A stretch of 64,000 nucleotides of DNA from Lonicera japonica. Taxonomy: Eukaryota; Streptophyta; Magnoliopsida; Dipsacales; Caprifoliaceae. Position 1 is the stretch's first letter, and every line of letters begins with the position of its first letter. Below are positions 44,045 to 56,502 of this stretch, in pieces. A program made the position numbers and the translations under genes. The stretch spans positions 16,530,422 to 16,594,421 of the forward strand of contig CM038471.1 in assembly GCA_021464415.1 (NCBI GenBank), given 5' to 3'. The notes below the pieces were generated by a model. The model saw only the letters and a list, made by a program, of their open reading frames with translations, ran no database searches and was not told the DNA's origin.

Positions 44045-45849
44045 AAATGATCTTTTTACCGGTGCTGAAATTTGAAATTGATATTTATGTAGAATATCAC
44101 ATCACAATGAATATATCAGGGGAAGTGCGTGGCTTTATATTTCAAAAATGAGTGCTGCATTTACCAGTAAATCATATCACATATTTTTATTGGATGCATC
44201 ATATCACATATAATAAAAGTATAACTCATTTATTATACTCGATAAAAGTAAATGGTAAGGTAAAATTTGTTAATAAGAAAAACACTTTCTTTTAAATTAG
44301 TTTTTAAATGTGTAAAGAATATATTAGTAGAAGTGTTATAAGGTCATCTACTGTAAGTATGATATAATTTAAGTTGAATTGTTAAATATACTAGATGAGT
44401 TTTACGGTGGATAATTGTTAAAATTTGGGGGGGAAGGGTGACAGGTGACATTGACCCGCTTGAAAGATAAAGAATGAAGGGACGAGTGAAATCCTTCTCT
44501 CACTATTTACATGCATATATATAGATTGGGATCTATAACAAATCAAATAAAATAGCAAAACTTGGGGTTGGGGAGGTTCACCCGCATGAGGAAGGTCGAG
44601 CGAATCTCACATGCTTTCTAAATAATATAATTTAGCTCATTACTAAATTTAACTAAACCTTACCATGTAAAATAGGTTTATGGCTATTATATCGTACTTA
44701 TAGTGGAGGTGGATATGCTAAACATGGGTTTTTAGCGGTGGATGACCTAATTAGTTGTAGGTTCAATGCTTTAGGTAGGGTTGTGACCTAGTAAATTCTT
44801 TTTTATTTTTTGGTCCAAATACTTTCTAATAGTAAGGGATGTTCAAGCTAACTTTCACACATTTCGATTAATCCTTATTCGTGAAATTAATGGCCAATTG
44901 TTGACTACTAGCCAGTCAAACCCGACACTAATTCCAATGCGTTACCACTGGGCCGAGTGGTTACGACCTAGTAAGTTTGTGGGTTCTAACTCAAACAATA
45001 TAACTGTCCATTCTTTACAGGAGTCGGCAAAGTTTAAGTCCCGTCAGTGATAGTTTGACGGGATAGTTGATTAATCCCTTAAGGGATAGTGATGCAAGTA
45101 TGAAAAGTCGAATTCAGAGCGAAAGCAATTATTTAAAAAAGAGCTTGAAAGCAGTAAGATGGTGATAGAGCATGACGGACAGAACCACCAGAGCAAAAGT
45201 ATATTTTCGAAAAAGAGCTCGAAGGCGGTAGTGATGCAAGTTTAACCCTTTGTCAAGACAATTTCAAATCACTTTAAATAATAGTTTGATTGGGGAGGGT
45301 TATTTATCTGTATAGCTTATTACAATTTTTTAATTAAATTTTCGCTCTAATTCTTGAGTAAGTTATTTTTAAAAAGAAAAAGGAAAAAAAAAAACGCTAA
45401 GAAGATAAAGTGTTACAATCAGGGCTATGTCTCGAGTCAAAATATTAATGCCAAATATGTTTCTTCTATGCCTTTGTAAGCTTTATAGTTTTAACTCGAA
45501 GTCACAATGGCTCACACCTCTTAACCGAAAGGTTTTGAGGTCACCAAGAAACAATTTTATTTTCTTATTTTTTTATTTTTTTAAAAAGGAATTGTATACC
45601 TCTACGCATTAATATATACACTTGTTTAAAATTATATTATCTTATACACGTACTACCTGTTGGACTCACATAAATATAATTTAAAGAAAAAAAATTAATA
45701 TAAATGATAAGAGATAATGGGTTATATGGTCTCGCTCCGTAATGTGTTATAACTCTAAGGACGGATTCATGTTTAATAAAGAGAAGTAGTACTAATTTCA
45801 TAATTTTGTTTTACAATAAGGACACTTTTCATAATATTAATTTATTTTA
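44045..45849. other. Upstream/intergenic region; one SINE-like patch
   Basis: Contains the presumed promoter of the Msd1-like gene just above 44,044, without a convincing TATA box. At 44,948-44,992 GGCCGAGTGGTTA and GGGTTCTAACTC look like A and B boxes of a tRNA-derived repeat. No gene seen. Confidence 0.4.
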
Positions 45850-46050
45850 AGGAAAATGATAAATGTTGATGGACAAAACTACCCTACTATATCATTTATT
45901 CTAATTATACAAAAGATATATTATTCTCTCTTACATACACATAGTTTAGAGAGAGAAAACAAAAAACAAGAGAAAAGAGAAGTTGTCTCACCACCACCAT
46001 CACCACCACCACCTTACTCTCCGATTGTATCTTCGAGAGGATCATCGTTC

Positions 46051-46088
<38 letters not shown>

Positions 46089-46092
46089 TTCT

Positions 46093-46123
<31 letters not shown>

Positions 46124-46130
46124 TTTTTTT
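46051..46130. repeat. (TCA)n then (TTC)n microsatellite
   Basis: About twelve TCA units followed by about ten TTC units and a T-run. It produces artefactual poly-Ser and poly-Met/Lys frames on the two strands. Confidence 0.95.
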
Positions 46131-46431
46131 CTAGATCTGCAATCGTAAAACATATATAACTTTTGATCGAACCGTTGGATTTGGCTGATTTTTGAATATG
46201 TTGTTCGGAAGACAAAGTTACTATTAATGCGCGAAAAATTAAGACGATCAGAAGTCGTTTTGCTATCGAAATCGGTCAATTTTGACAGCCCAGTGGGATT
46301 TGAAAAAAAAAATATGATTGTAACTCTTTTTTTTTATTTTTTACGAACCCTACGTCGATCCATATCTATATACATATAAATAAATTGAGTGGATGTTGAT
46401 CTCATCAATTTTGTTGTTCTCTATTTTGTAA

Positions 46432-47165
46432 TGGTGCTAAAATTATTTTAGCACCTTCTGATTTGTTGTTCAAGTAGTGTTATCTTATGGTTGTTGCTTT
46501 TCAGAATGTGCTAAATGCTATGGTTGTTGTCTAGATGGTGCTAAATGCATGTAGCACCCTTTGGTTACTGTCCAAAGGGTGCTAAATGCATTTAGCACCT
46601 TCTGGTTGTGGTGCTTAATGTATTTAGCACCTTCTGGTTGCTGTCCAGAGGGTGCTAAATGCATTTAGCACCTTCTGGTTGCTCTCTAGGGGGTGCTAAA
46701 TGCATTTAGTACCTTTTGGTTGTGACGCTAAATGCATTTAGCATCTTATTGTTGCTGTCTAGCGGGTGCTAAATGCATTTAGCACCTTCTGGTTGTGGTG
46801 CTAAATGCATTTAGCACCCTCTAGTTGCTGTCCAGGGAGTGCTAAATGCATTTAGCACCTTCTGGTTGCTGTCCAGCGGGTGCTAAATGCATTTAGCACC
46901 TTCTGGTTCTTCTGGTTGTGGTTGCTGTCCAGCGGGTGCTAAATGCATTTAGCACCTTCTGGTTGTGGTGCTAAATGCATTTAGCACCCTCTGGTTGCTG
47001 TTCAGGGGGTGCTAAATGCATTTAACACCCTCTACTTGCTGTCCAGGGGGTGCTAAATGCATTTAGTACCTTATGTTAACTTTTGGTTGTAGTGCTAAAT
47101 GCATTTAGCACCCTTTGGTTGCTGTGCAGGGGGTGCTAAATGCATTTAGCACCTTCTGGTTGCTG
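46432..47165. repeat. Minisatellite of perfect palindromes (TGCTAAATGCATTTAGCA)
   Basis: About 17 copies of an 18-22-bp palindrome centred on ATGCAT, most perfect and usually extended by GG/CC, are separated by one of two spacers. One is long (TTCTGGTTGCTGTCCAGNGG), the other short (TTCTGGTTGTG). The first copy (46,433-46,455) has a different core, AAAATTATTTT, and the second is incomplete. The array is followed by TTGGTGTTATAATGAGACG. No coding frame spans it. Confidence 0.95.
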
Positions 47166-47179
47166 TTGGTGTTATAATG

Positions 47180-48149
47180 AGACGATATTATAAGAAAGGG
47201 GTATTAGTGTCTTTTTTGTATAGTGTCCTTAATTTACACAACTAATTTTTAAATGTCCTTTATAATTATATTATTATTATAATGAGCCCTTATACCTAAT
47301 TGCCTCAAATGATAAAGCGTAATAATATTAACACTACATAAAAGTAGCATAATAATATTAACACTTCACAAAAGTACTTTAACATGCAAAATCATTTTTA
47401 GTAATATATAAAAAAAAAGTCCCAAAAATTCATATAAGTGTCACTAAAAATTATTTTAGAGTGTTAAGAGTACTTTTGTGGAATAATAATATCATTTTCC
47501 ATGATAAATGGCTTATTGATTAAGGGCTTCAAACCCGAGAAAATTGACAATTCAAAAATATGATAAAACTTCACTTACGATTGAACAAAAATAATTATAT
47601 ATTATTTGCGCCATAGGCGTGGCTACCTTAATCCTTATGGATTTAAGTGACCCCACTAGATGTTAAAAAATAATACTTACGTATAATAAATTTGTGAAAA
47701 TTTTAGATTTGTATGTATATTTGACACCATTAAATTTGGAGAAAAATATTACTATGGATTCAACATTATAAACTTTATCTTGTTCAAAATCAAGAGTTAC
47801 TTTGATTTGGTATTTTTTAAGAAAATGAATATTTTAACTTAATCAACAATCAATAAACAATACAACTGAATTATCAATATTCTTTGGTTAAATGTATCTA
47901 ATATACTAAAAACTTGTAAAAAGGAAAGCCTTATCCAAAAAGAAAATTTTGATCCCACTAGCCAAATTTTTTTGCTACGCCACTAATTCGCGCCAGACAG
48001 TACAATTAAATTAAACGAATATCATTTTATAGTTGGAAAAAAAATGTGCTCAACCACTAGTTGTCAAAAATATATATATTTACATAAGTTATTTTTATAT
48101 AAAGGTATATAAAAAAAATTACACTATAAAATAACAGTATGTTAGATTT
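47180..48149. other. No gene seen
   Basis: AT-rich. Phrases such as AGTGACCCCACTAGATG near 47,648 and TTTGCTACGCCACTAATTCG near 47,970 are frequent at ends of decayed plant retroelements, but no element can be delimited. Confidence 0.4.
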
Positions 48150-48169
48150 TTATTTTTTTATTTTTTTGT

Positions 48170-48540
48170 CAAAGTACATAATAACAAAGAAAAGAAAAGA
48201 AAAAATAAGACTAAACCAAACAAAAGCCAAAAAAAAATACAAACATCAACCAACACCGGTGGGGACAAAATCCTCTGAGAGAAGCTACGCACCCGGGGGG
48301 GGGGGGGGGGGGGGGGGCGGCGCGCGGATGTTGGGCGTCACACTCGAATCCAAAGGAAGAGACACCATCTTTTGAGTGGCCCCCCAAGCAGACATATTAG
48401 CCTCCCTTCTCACAAAGGCAAACGAAATTCTCTTATTGGTCCTATCTACATCCCTAACAGATCACAACTCCAGAGACAAATAATCTCATTAACCATCCAT
48501 CCACAAAGCTAACTCATTATGGAATAGGATGATTTTATTT
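48170..48540 (-). pseudogene. LINE RNase H C-terminal fragment
   Basis: On minus, RISFAFVRREANMSAWGATQ (about 48,435-48,375) resembles the final F-x-F-V-R-R-E-x-N-x-x-A block of LINE RNase H domains, with upstream text in the same sense. It runs into a 23-base G/C homopolymer (48,295-48,317) and then A/T-rich tail sequence. Confidence 0.45.
48295..48317 (+). repeat. 23-nt poly(G) tract
   Basis: Uninterrupted G run followed by CGGCGCGCGG, in otherwise AT-rich DNA. It may be genuine or a collapse/assembly artefact. Confidence 0.95.
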
Positions 48541-49078
48541 ATATCCGCATTTTTTTGCGGTTAATCTAGCTTTTAATTTATAGAATTTTTGTACAAACTT
48601 TATAATATTATCCTTTTAAAAATTGAGAAATATATCCACCAATTAAAATTAATTTATAATTGTATTTTTGCATTTTAATTTAGATTCCTAATCAAAATTT
48701 ACTTCCATATTAATTTATAATCTTTTATTAAAAATACTAGATTAACTTAGCAATAGTTTGATCAATGAAAATATAAACCCTAAAATCATATTAGTTTAAA
48801 CTTATAATAATGAAAGATCTTTTGTCAACGTGAGAATCAAACAATATTTTACAACACAAAAAAGATTCCATAATAGAATGGATTAATTTAACATTGGAAG
48901 ATGAGAAAAAACTATGAATTAATGTTAAGTACAATTTATTTCCATCGTAAATCCTCTAATAGAGCAAAGACTAAATGTTCATTGACCGTGTGTTCCGTGT
49001 AATTTTGGTTTTCTTTATTTTTTTGGTCAAAATTTTGGTTTTCTTTATGAATTTATACTTGAAATTATATTATTATTT

Positions 49079-49400
49079 GAGTAGAAAAACTTAATTTCGG
49101 ATACAATATTAAAACTTCGGCAGTACCTAACTTAATAACTAATGTTGAATCCAAAATTAATATGTTGTCTTCGTAAGATCTATATATCCAAAATTAATAT
49201 GTTGTCTTCGTAAAATCTGTATAATACAAAAATTGCCTAGTAGAAAAACTTGATTTTGGTTACAACATTACAAACCCCAACAAAACCTAACTTAATATCT
49301 ATTGTCAAATCCAAAACTAATATGTTGTCTTGGTAAAATCTGTATAATAAGAAAATTGAATGATAGAAAAACTTAATTTATGTTATAATATTACAAACTT
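49079..49400. repeat. Tandem repeat, about 130-bp units, 2.5 copies
   Basis: Units share GTAGAAAAACTTAATTT, CTAACTTAATA, AATATGTTGTCTTCGTAA and TCTGTATAATA. A 38-bp sub-duplication (TCCAAAATTAATATGTTGTC...) sits at 49,150-49,225. Confidence 0.75.
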
Positions 49401-49829
49401 CAACAGAGCTAGAAGATGAAGTCCCATCGGAAAAGGTTTGTCCTTGAAATTGTTGGGCAGAAATGATAAGCTAGAAGATGAATTGACAAAGGAAGTTGTT
49501 TTTTTTTTTTTGCTTTTCACCTTTACTAACCCTAATTTTACTTAAACTTTACTTAATTAAAGTGGATATACTTATTAATTTAATAGACATTTTAATATTA
49601 AAATATTAATAAAATTAAATTAATAATTCTTTTGTAAGTCTATCCACGCTCGCGAATTAGTTTAATTGGCAACATAGATTAACTTAATAACATAGATTAA
49701 TTGCAAAAAATCATAAATAGAAATAAAATCACCCTATAAAATAGTGCATACAAAAATTGACGTATGGTTTATTAAAATATTTCATGTAGACTTGGAAGGT
49801 ACTAACATGATTATCGAAATTAGACCTAC

Positions 49830-50115
49830 GTACATCTTCTTCTTCTTTTTTTCTTTTTCTTTTTTCTTCTTCTTCTTCTTCTTTTAATTAGACTTCAGTC
49901 CATTTTCAGTTATAGTTTGTTAAAAGTGAGCATTCATGTGCTTTTCACTTGACTTTTGATTAAAAATATAAAAATATACATTTAAAAAGGAAAAGAAAAA
50001 AACATGAAATAAAAATATTACAAAATCTAAAAATCCACCTCCACCACCATCACCCACAAGAGTCCCCCAAAATAAAATCTCTACCACCACCATCAACCAC
50101 CCCCCTCCAACCCCG
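49830..50115. repeat. Low-complexity CTT tract and C-rich patch
   Basis: CTT-rich run at 49,838-49,884 and CCACCACCATCACCC-type sequence at 50,036-50,110. No gene. Confidence 0.8.
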
Positions 50116-50817
50116 CCTTCGCCCCAAACACACAAGGACCCAGACATTCCACCCCAATCCTAATGGCAAATACAAAGAGGCTGGCACTCCTAAATTTTTA
50201 AAAATTTGAGTAATACCCTTAAACAACCCTTTTAAACTTTTCCCTTTAGATAAAATTTATAACCTTTTGAGCTTGAGCATATAAATAGAAATTCTAATCT
50301 TGGATACAATGGATTTTGTCATGATAAAAATGCGGTGAAAATGACACGTAACAATTGCAGATTTTCGTCGATTAGTTTATTTTGAATATGTTTTAATTAT
50401 ATTAATTACTTATATTTAAAATAAAATCGTTCGTCTATTTTGGCCCCCCAAATTCAAATTTCTAGATTTGTCACTGCCCACCCCCAACCACAACCAAATG
50501 TCGCCATTACACAAAACCATGGCCTGTCACATGCTTTTCGTTTTTTTGTATAAAATTACAGTAAAAATCATATGTATGTATATGTATGTAGATATATATA
50601 TAATTCCGATATATGCATGCCGAATGATATGGTTATATAAACAAAAACTAAAGATCAACAAAAGAGAACAACGCAAAGATCAGTAAGGAGTTAGATTGTA
50701 TATATAATCACCTTGCAATGTTAATTAAATATGTAGAATCGATGCATGAATAATATGATACCTAGTTCTTCATATTATGTATAGATTATTAAAACACAAC
50801 AATGCATCTAATGATAT

Positions 50818-50930
50818 TTGGTCAAATGGTAATGACTTGTATTCATTAAGTTAAAGGTCATGGGTTCTAGCTTTAAGTAATGCTTTTATTGTAATTTCTA
50901 AAATGTGTAAGGTTATTTTAGGCATTTTTA
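50818..50930 (+). mobile_element. SINE-like sequence, related to that at 32,463
   Basis: A-box-like TTTGGTCAAATGGTAATG is followed by AAGGTCATGGGTTCTAGCTT (weak B box) and a T-rich tail. It has the same layout as the 32,463 copy. Confidence 0.4.
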
Positions 50931-52072
50931 ACGCACATCGTAAACTTCTTATTCATGCTTTATTGATAGTATAAATGATACAATGAAGTATATTTTTCTC
51001 GTTTGTGAAGGGTCTGATTAATTAACCTAGATGAGTTATTCAAATTTGATTCGCAAACAACAATTTGTACTTTGATCGTGTTTGAAATAAACCCTACATT
51101 TGTTTCAATTTTACATTTAGAAAACGTGTTATGCATATCTAGCATGCATAAGCATATAACAAAATATAAAGCAAAAATCACAATCGCACAACACCAAGAT
51201 GTAGAGAGGTATGAGTAGTTATGTATGACTAATCTTCTTGGACTGCTAGACAAAGTATCCACAATGAATCATACTCGATGTACAGGCTTACAAACACTCG
51301 AATCACATGATGATTTGTTGTATGCATGTCTCCCCCTCCAATGATCACAGCTTCTGCCTTCAGATCACATAAGCAGGCTTATAATGTATCACATGTCTCG
51401 GATTCTCTCTTATCTGTTGGTGGCTCCTATGTCCCTTGGTACACGCTTGAAGAAGATGTGGGGATTTAATTTGTTCTTTATTGAAAGAGCAATCTTGGCA
51501 TTACACAAAAAACCCTAAGGATGCATGATATGTATTTTTGAAAAACTCACTTGCGATTTTGAAAATCTATTCTTGAGAAAATTCATTATGCAAAAAGGAG
51601 CTTCCAAAGATGTAACCATGTTCGTAGGGCAAGTGTATATTTTTAAACAAACAAATATTCCTTTTAATTTTTTGAAATTGTACATGATTTTATAAAATCA
51701 GTTTTGCAATATGTTACACGTAGATTGATCCATATAGATCTGCAACAATATTTTTGTGTGTGTGTGTGGGGGGGCTCAGTGGTCCAGCGGATTGATCCAC
51801 ATACGGTTCATATCGATCTGCACCCCCAATATATTACAATCTATATAGTGCAGCGTATCGATTTAGGCAAGCCTATACTGATCCGCACAACTTAAGCTAG
51901 AATTTCAATCTCACTACCCAGGCCGATTGATCCCAAGGAACTTAATATCGATCCGCAGCCTCTAAGTGGATTTTTTTGCCTTTGAATAAACACAAAGTTT
52001 GCTAAATCCTCTAATTCCTTCCCTTTAGACAATTAAACCTGAACAAGGAACATAATTAGACACTTAGAGTAT
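50931..52072. other. No gene seen
   Basis: AT-rich intergenic sequence. GATTGATCCA / ATCGATCTGCA words recur at 51,724-51,960 (about five times) without a definable unit. Confidence 0.45.
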
Positions 52073-52482
52073 CTCCAATAGTGTAATCAAAATAACAATT
52101 ATAATCAAATTTAACAATGTTAGCTAAAAATACTACCCCAATGGCATAATCAAATTTTAGCAACTTTTTAACCAATAACCAAATCTACTCCATTTATAAT
52201 CAAAGTTAACAACATTCTTCAATAACCAAAATGAGGGGTCTATCAATTCTATTAGGTAAAAGAGAATCTTTTCAAATTTAAATCATCTTTCCCTCTTTTT
52301 TTTAAACAAAATTCAAATTGATTAATTTGTGACCAATCAATATAATGGACCCCACAAATTTGGTTATTGAGAAAAAATAGACATTGGAGTTAGCTATATT
52401 GTTAACTTTAACAACTTGTTAAATGGATAATCAAAAGCTATTTTGATTATTCAATTTTGGTTATTCTATTGGAGATGCTCTA
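52073..52482. mobile_element. Tourist-like MITE (GAGNATCTCCAATAG family)
   Basis: Inverted ends GAGTATCTCCAATAG (left) and CTATTGGAGATGCTC (right). Flanks are TTA on the left and TAG on the right, an imperfect 3-bp duplication. The interior is AT-rich, with TAACCAAA/TTTGGTTA words mirrored across the centre. Non-coding, about 410 bp. Confidence 0.75.
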
Positions 52483-52929
52483 GAGACTAGACAAAAACTT
52501 TATAATGTTGGAAACTTATATTAAAAAGTACTTTGATTCGAAATTCATTAGTTTACTATTTAAAGTACAACCTCTAGGATCTTTGAATTGAATGTCATAT
52601 TTAGCTCTGCCACAACCAACATAATCCATTATAAAATTGGCTTTCGGTAGAGCTCTTCCAATTTTAGTTCTCGCTTAATCTTGTTACTCAACATATATAT
52701 AATGGAAAATGTGTTTTTGTGTTCGGAATAAAGCCAATTAACATAGTCTTTACAGAATAAACTTTAGAAATCTTATATGTTTAGTGTTATCTCTTGAAGA
52801 CCTATTCGTATATTGATAACTCGCTTCCTAACCACTAAACAAGGCCAACGTTAGAGCCCCCGATTTATTTTGGGGGTTTTATATGTGTATGTTATTTGGA
52901 TAAATTTATTTGGCGTTAAAAATAATAGT

Positions 52930-53022
52930 TTGAAGAATCTTTGGTCTAGTGGTCGGTGATTTAAGCAAAATAGAAGAATTCAATGCCCGGGTTCTCGTGT
53001 GTTCGAGTCCCCGTAGATGCCT
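52930..53022 (+). mobile_element. SINE-like head with tRNA boxes
   Basis: TTTGGTCTAGTGGTCGG (A-box-like) and GTGTTCGAGTCCCCG (good B box, about 53,000-53,014), followed by T-rich sequence. The spacing is longer than in a tRNA and the acceptor stem does not pair, so it is not a tRNA gene. Confidence 0.5.
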
Positions 53023-53035
53023 TCTTTTTTTCCCT

Positions 53036-53350
53036 GTTGAGTGTTGACTAAAAACTCTGTTAATTTATGTAATATATTTTTCATTTTTTATTAATTTATT
53101 TATGCAATAAATTTGTCCACCGTTGAATAAAAACTCTATGTTATTTTATTATTTATATTACAAGAATACACAGAAATATAAAACAACTCTATGTTATTTT
53201 TTTCCCCTTTTGAGTGTTGACTAAAAACTCTATGTTAATTTATTTATGTAATAAATTTTCCCCCTGTTGAATAAAAACTCTATGTTATTTTATTACTTTA
53301 TTTTTTACTTATATTACATGAATATAAAAAAACATAAAATCCATCAACAA
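53036..53350. repeat. Direct duplication, about 170-bp period
   Basis: GAGTGTTGACTAAAAACTCT ... AATAAATTT ... GTTGAATAAAAACTCTATG ... ATATTACA recurs at about 53,037 and 53,211. Confidence 0.7.
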
Positions 53351-56065
53351 AACTTTTTTATTAGCTTTTTTTAACGAGGTATTCAATAATTAATTATCTT
53401 TTTTTTAACAAAGTCTTTGTATTATTTAATATATCCTTATATATCACAACGTACAACACTTTCTGTATGTTTCTTTCCATTATTTATGTATATCTTTTTG
53501 TTCTCTGATTCAAAGTAATTTTTATGTGTAATGAATTGATTTGAGGTTTTTTTTAATAAAAATCTATTAGTTAACTTTTGTCGTGAGTAAATTTTATATT
53601 ACTAAATAAAATTTAATTACTCTTTTATAATTTTCAAATGTCATTGTTATATCATTATTTTTTTGTTGCAAGTTTATTGGTGTAATTGTATGACTTTTAT
53701 TTATAATGAGTTGATTTGAGCTTTGTTGCTGTGTTGTTGTTGTTGTTTTTTTGTGTGTGTAAACCTCTCTATCTTTTAGTTTTTTTTACTAAATTATATA
53801 TGACTAAAAAAATTCTAATTACTCTTTCTATATTTTTTCAAATGCCATTCTTATATGATTTTTTTGTTTCAAATTTATTGGTATGCTTATATTACATGAA
53901 GATACAAAAATACAAAAGGGACTCGAAACAAAAATTTGCCTAAGACCCTACAAAACTCAAGGCCGGCTCTGCCACTAAACCATCTTTCTCTTTGCTTAAA
54001 TATTACTCCTTAAATTGAATACATACGAGAAACATACACATCGCGTGTGCACAAGCTGAGGTCTAGTATATATATATATGTATTGTTCTTAAGATTTTGG
54101 TTAGATCTGTTCAAATTTGTTTTGTCACAAGTTTTAAAACAAAACGTAAAGTTTAGTTATATTTTGGAGGGGCTGTTGATTTTCTGTGGGGTCATTAATT
54201 AGTAATTCCTTCCGTGGAATTATTTGTAACAAACTCATTATTAGTGGGCTTTTTCTGTGAAGAAATCCTCTGTGGATTTTTCACCCAGTTGGGTGGGTTT
54301 TTACCAAGTAAAAAATCATGTCTTTTTCGGGGGTAATCTAATTTTATTTTATGTTGATTTATAAGTACCGCGTTAAAACTCCATAACTAATCATTTTTTT
54401 AAAGAAAATATAATAGTTGAATCTTAAGTTTAAAGCATTGGTTTATCAAGAAAAAAACTCTTACTCTGTTTTCTCAATTGAAAAGGACTTAAGAATTTTA
54501 ATTCGCTCGAGTGAGTTGCACCAGTAAGTTCAACTAGTCTTCAGGTGAGTTACATTTTTTTTGTACGATTGGGAAATGAGGGAGTCGAAATCGAAATCTC
54601 TTGCTAGTCAAGAGTGAAGTTCTGATAACTAATCTAATCTTTATGATTCCTCAACTGAGGTACATTAATTTGCTTAATTCCACCTCAATCTCATTGATGA
54701 CTTGGGTCGTATTCAATTTAGAATATGTATAAATTTTTGTAGATATTTTTGGATTTTTAAAGTCCACAGGTATTCAATTAAAATTTTAAAAAGTTTTTTA
54801 AAATCTTATTTAATTTAATTAGAATTTAAAAATATCCATCTAATTATTAAGATATTAAAAAATATGCTGACTTTAGAGTATTTTATTTATTGATCAAATG
54901 TGGCAAATTCTAGGGTCATGGTATAAATACCAAACTCCGTTGAGAAATCTTCTCATCCACCAATTTCTTTCTCAAAGATGAATACACCCCTCTACATTAG
55001 GATGGATCGTGTAGATTAGATTGGTTTTGGAGAAATTGGATTTGGGCATTCTATCATCTTCATTGTGAGGTTTTTTAGGAAAGCCATAGATTTGAGGCAA
55101 AAAGGAAGGGATGAGTTTGTGTAAGCAAGGAAGTGGTGTTATTGCTTTGGTTAATGTACTTTCCCATTCATCGTGTTCACGGTTTAATTTACTTTTTTTT
55201 TTATACAAGTGATGATAGATTTAGGTAATTTTTGTTTTTTTTCATACAAGTGATGATATATTCAGATAATTTTTGGGGGAGGAGAGAGGGATTGAACTGT
55301 GGCGCTTTATGTAAAATACCACACAGTTAATCACTTAGGCTAAAGGCTGGATCTCCATAACTTCTATCTTATTTGTTAGAAAGTTGAAATTCCTTCGCTA
55401 CACGGTTTGATTCGTTCCATTTTTTTTATTTCTTGTTAAAGTTACAATTATTTTTATTTGTCTTTTTGGTCCATTTTTTAGTTTTCTATTGTTATTAGGA
55501 GAATCCATAAACTTATTAAAATTTACAAAATATTAAGAAAATCATGTATTAAAATATGTCAGTCTTTATATAAAATAAAAATAATTCATAAATTTAATAA
55601 AATTCAAGTATTATAAAAGTTGGTGACAATTTTTTTTAAATATGAATTGAACACACCCTTTGTCAACAAGTTTCATTCTTAGCTTGTTGCCCCAATTAGC
55701 TCAACTGCCCAATGAGTTGCGCCAATTTGCAAATTCCTAGATCACCCCTAGAGTTTTGGTTATGAAATGTAAATATTATTTTGTTTATGTTATTATTTTT
55801 TTGTGTTTACCAACATGTATAGATAAGTTAAATCTATATAGAAATAAATTGATTGAATAGTTTTTAAATTCATAATCTTATGGTTCCTCCTATTCAAATT
55901 GAAAACTTATATTATGAATTTCACATATTTTTTTAAAAAGAATTCAACTTAGTCAATGATAAAGATTAAAATTTATTGGTTTGTCATATTGGTAAATTAA
56001 TTATGTCCCGTGAAGGACGTGACTGTTAATTTGGGACCAATAAATAATATACATAAAGTTTATTC
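53351..56065. other. Intergenic; two SINE-like patches on minus, no gene
   Basis: On minus, TTAGCCTAAGTGATTAAC with CAGTTCAATCCCTC (55,345-55,280) and GATTTCGACTCCC (about 54,585) look like A/B boxes of tRNA-derived SINEs. CAAGGCCGGCTCTGCCACTA near 53,959 is a common terminal phrase of decayed plant elements. Remaining sequence is AT-rich without coding signal. Confidence 0.4.
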
Positions 56066-56072
56066 GTTACAC

Positions 56073-56120
<48 letters not shown>
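56073..56120. repeat. (TTA)n microsatellite, about 16 units
   Basis: Uninterrupted TTA/ATT run. Confidence 0.97.
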
Positions 56121-56395
56121 GTTTTAATAATTATAATAAATATATAGCTTAAATAAGTATTTGAACCGGTGACCATAAATCTACAGAACAAATGTTATTA
56201 TGTTTGGACAAAATCCATCTAATATATATATTTTTTTGTTAAAAATTTATATTAACGCGATAAATTATTAAGTATTATATTACATAAAAAAAAGGTATTA
56301 TATTACATATATATCGTATGTGTAGCTGATTTTGAGTTTATCATTACTAACACAATTATACAAAAAAATATGACTTCTCAAAAATTTTGCCTGGG

Positions 56396-56502
56396 GGCCA
56401 AGGTCCAACCTCCCTTGGGCCACTTCCGAGTGAATGTATAGAATAAAATGAGTCTTTCATAGATCCAGTTTAACTCATTTTACCTGCATACCCCAAAATC
56501 CA
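56396..56502. repeat. 107-bp direct repeat, copy 1
   Basis: GGCCAAGGTCCAACCTCCCT ... CATACCCCAAAATCCA recurs at 62,909-63,015 in the same orientation with about six differences. The two copies flank the STIPL1-like gene. The second copy follows TGTAATACCCCGTG (62,859), a Gypsy LTR start. Confidence 0.92.

Noticed and set aside
45856..46279. Poly-Ser frame on plus and poly-Met/Lys frame on minus
   Set aside because: Both are translations of the (TCA)n/(TTC)n microsatellite; no flanking protein-like sequence.
46432..47165. CRISPR-like array of repeats and spacers
   Set aside because: Plant nuclear DNA; spacers are themselves repeated and there are no cas genes.
45808..47240. Larger element enclosing the palindrome array, suggested by AAGGACACT and its complement near each side
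   Set aside because: The inverted words are short and the flanking sequences do not align as terminal repeats with a duplication.
48139..48375. 78-codon frame with a Gly run
   Set aside because: The Gly run is the poly(G) tract; the rest is antisense to a LINE fragment.
52930..53022. tRNA gene
   Set aside because: A and B boxes are present, but the spacing and lack of a closing acceptor stem do not allow a cloverleaf; SINE-like instead. The same holds for the patches at 32,463, 44,948, 50,818, 54,585 and 55,280.
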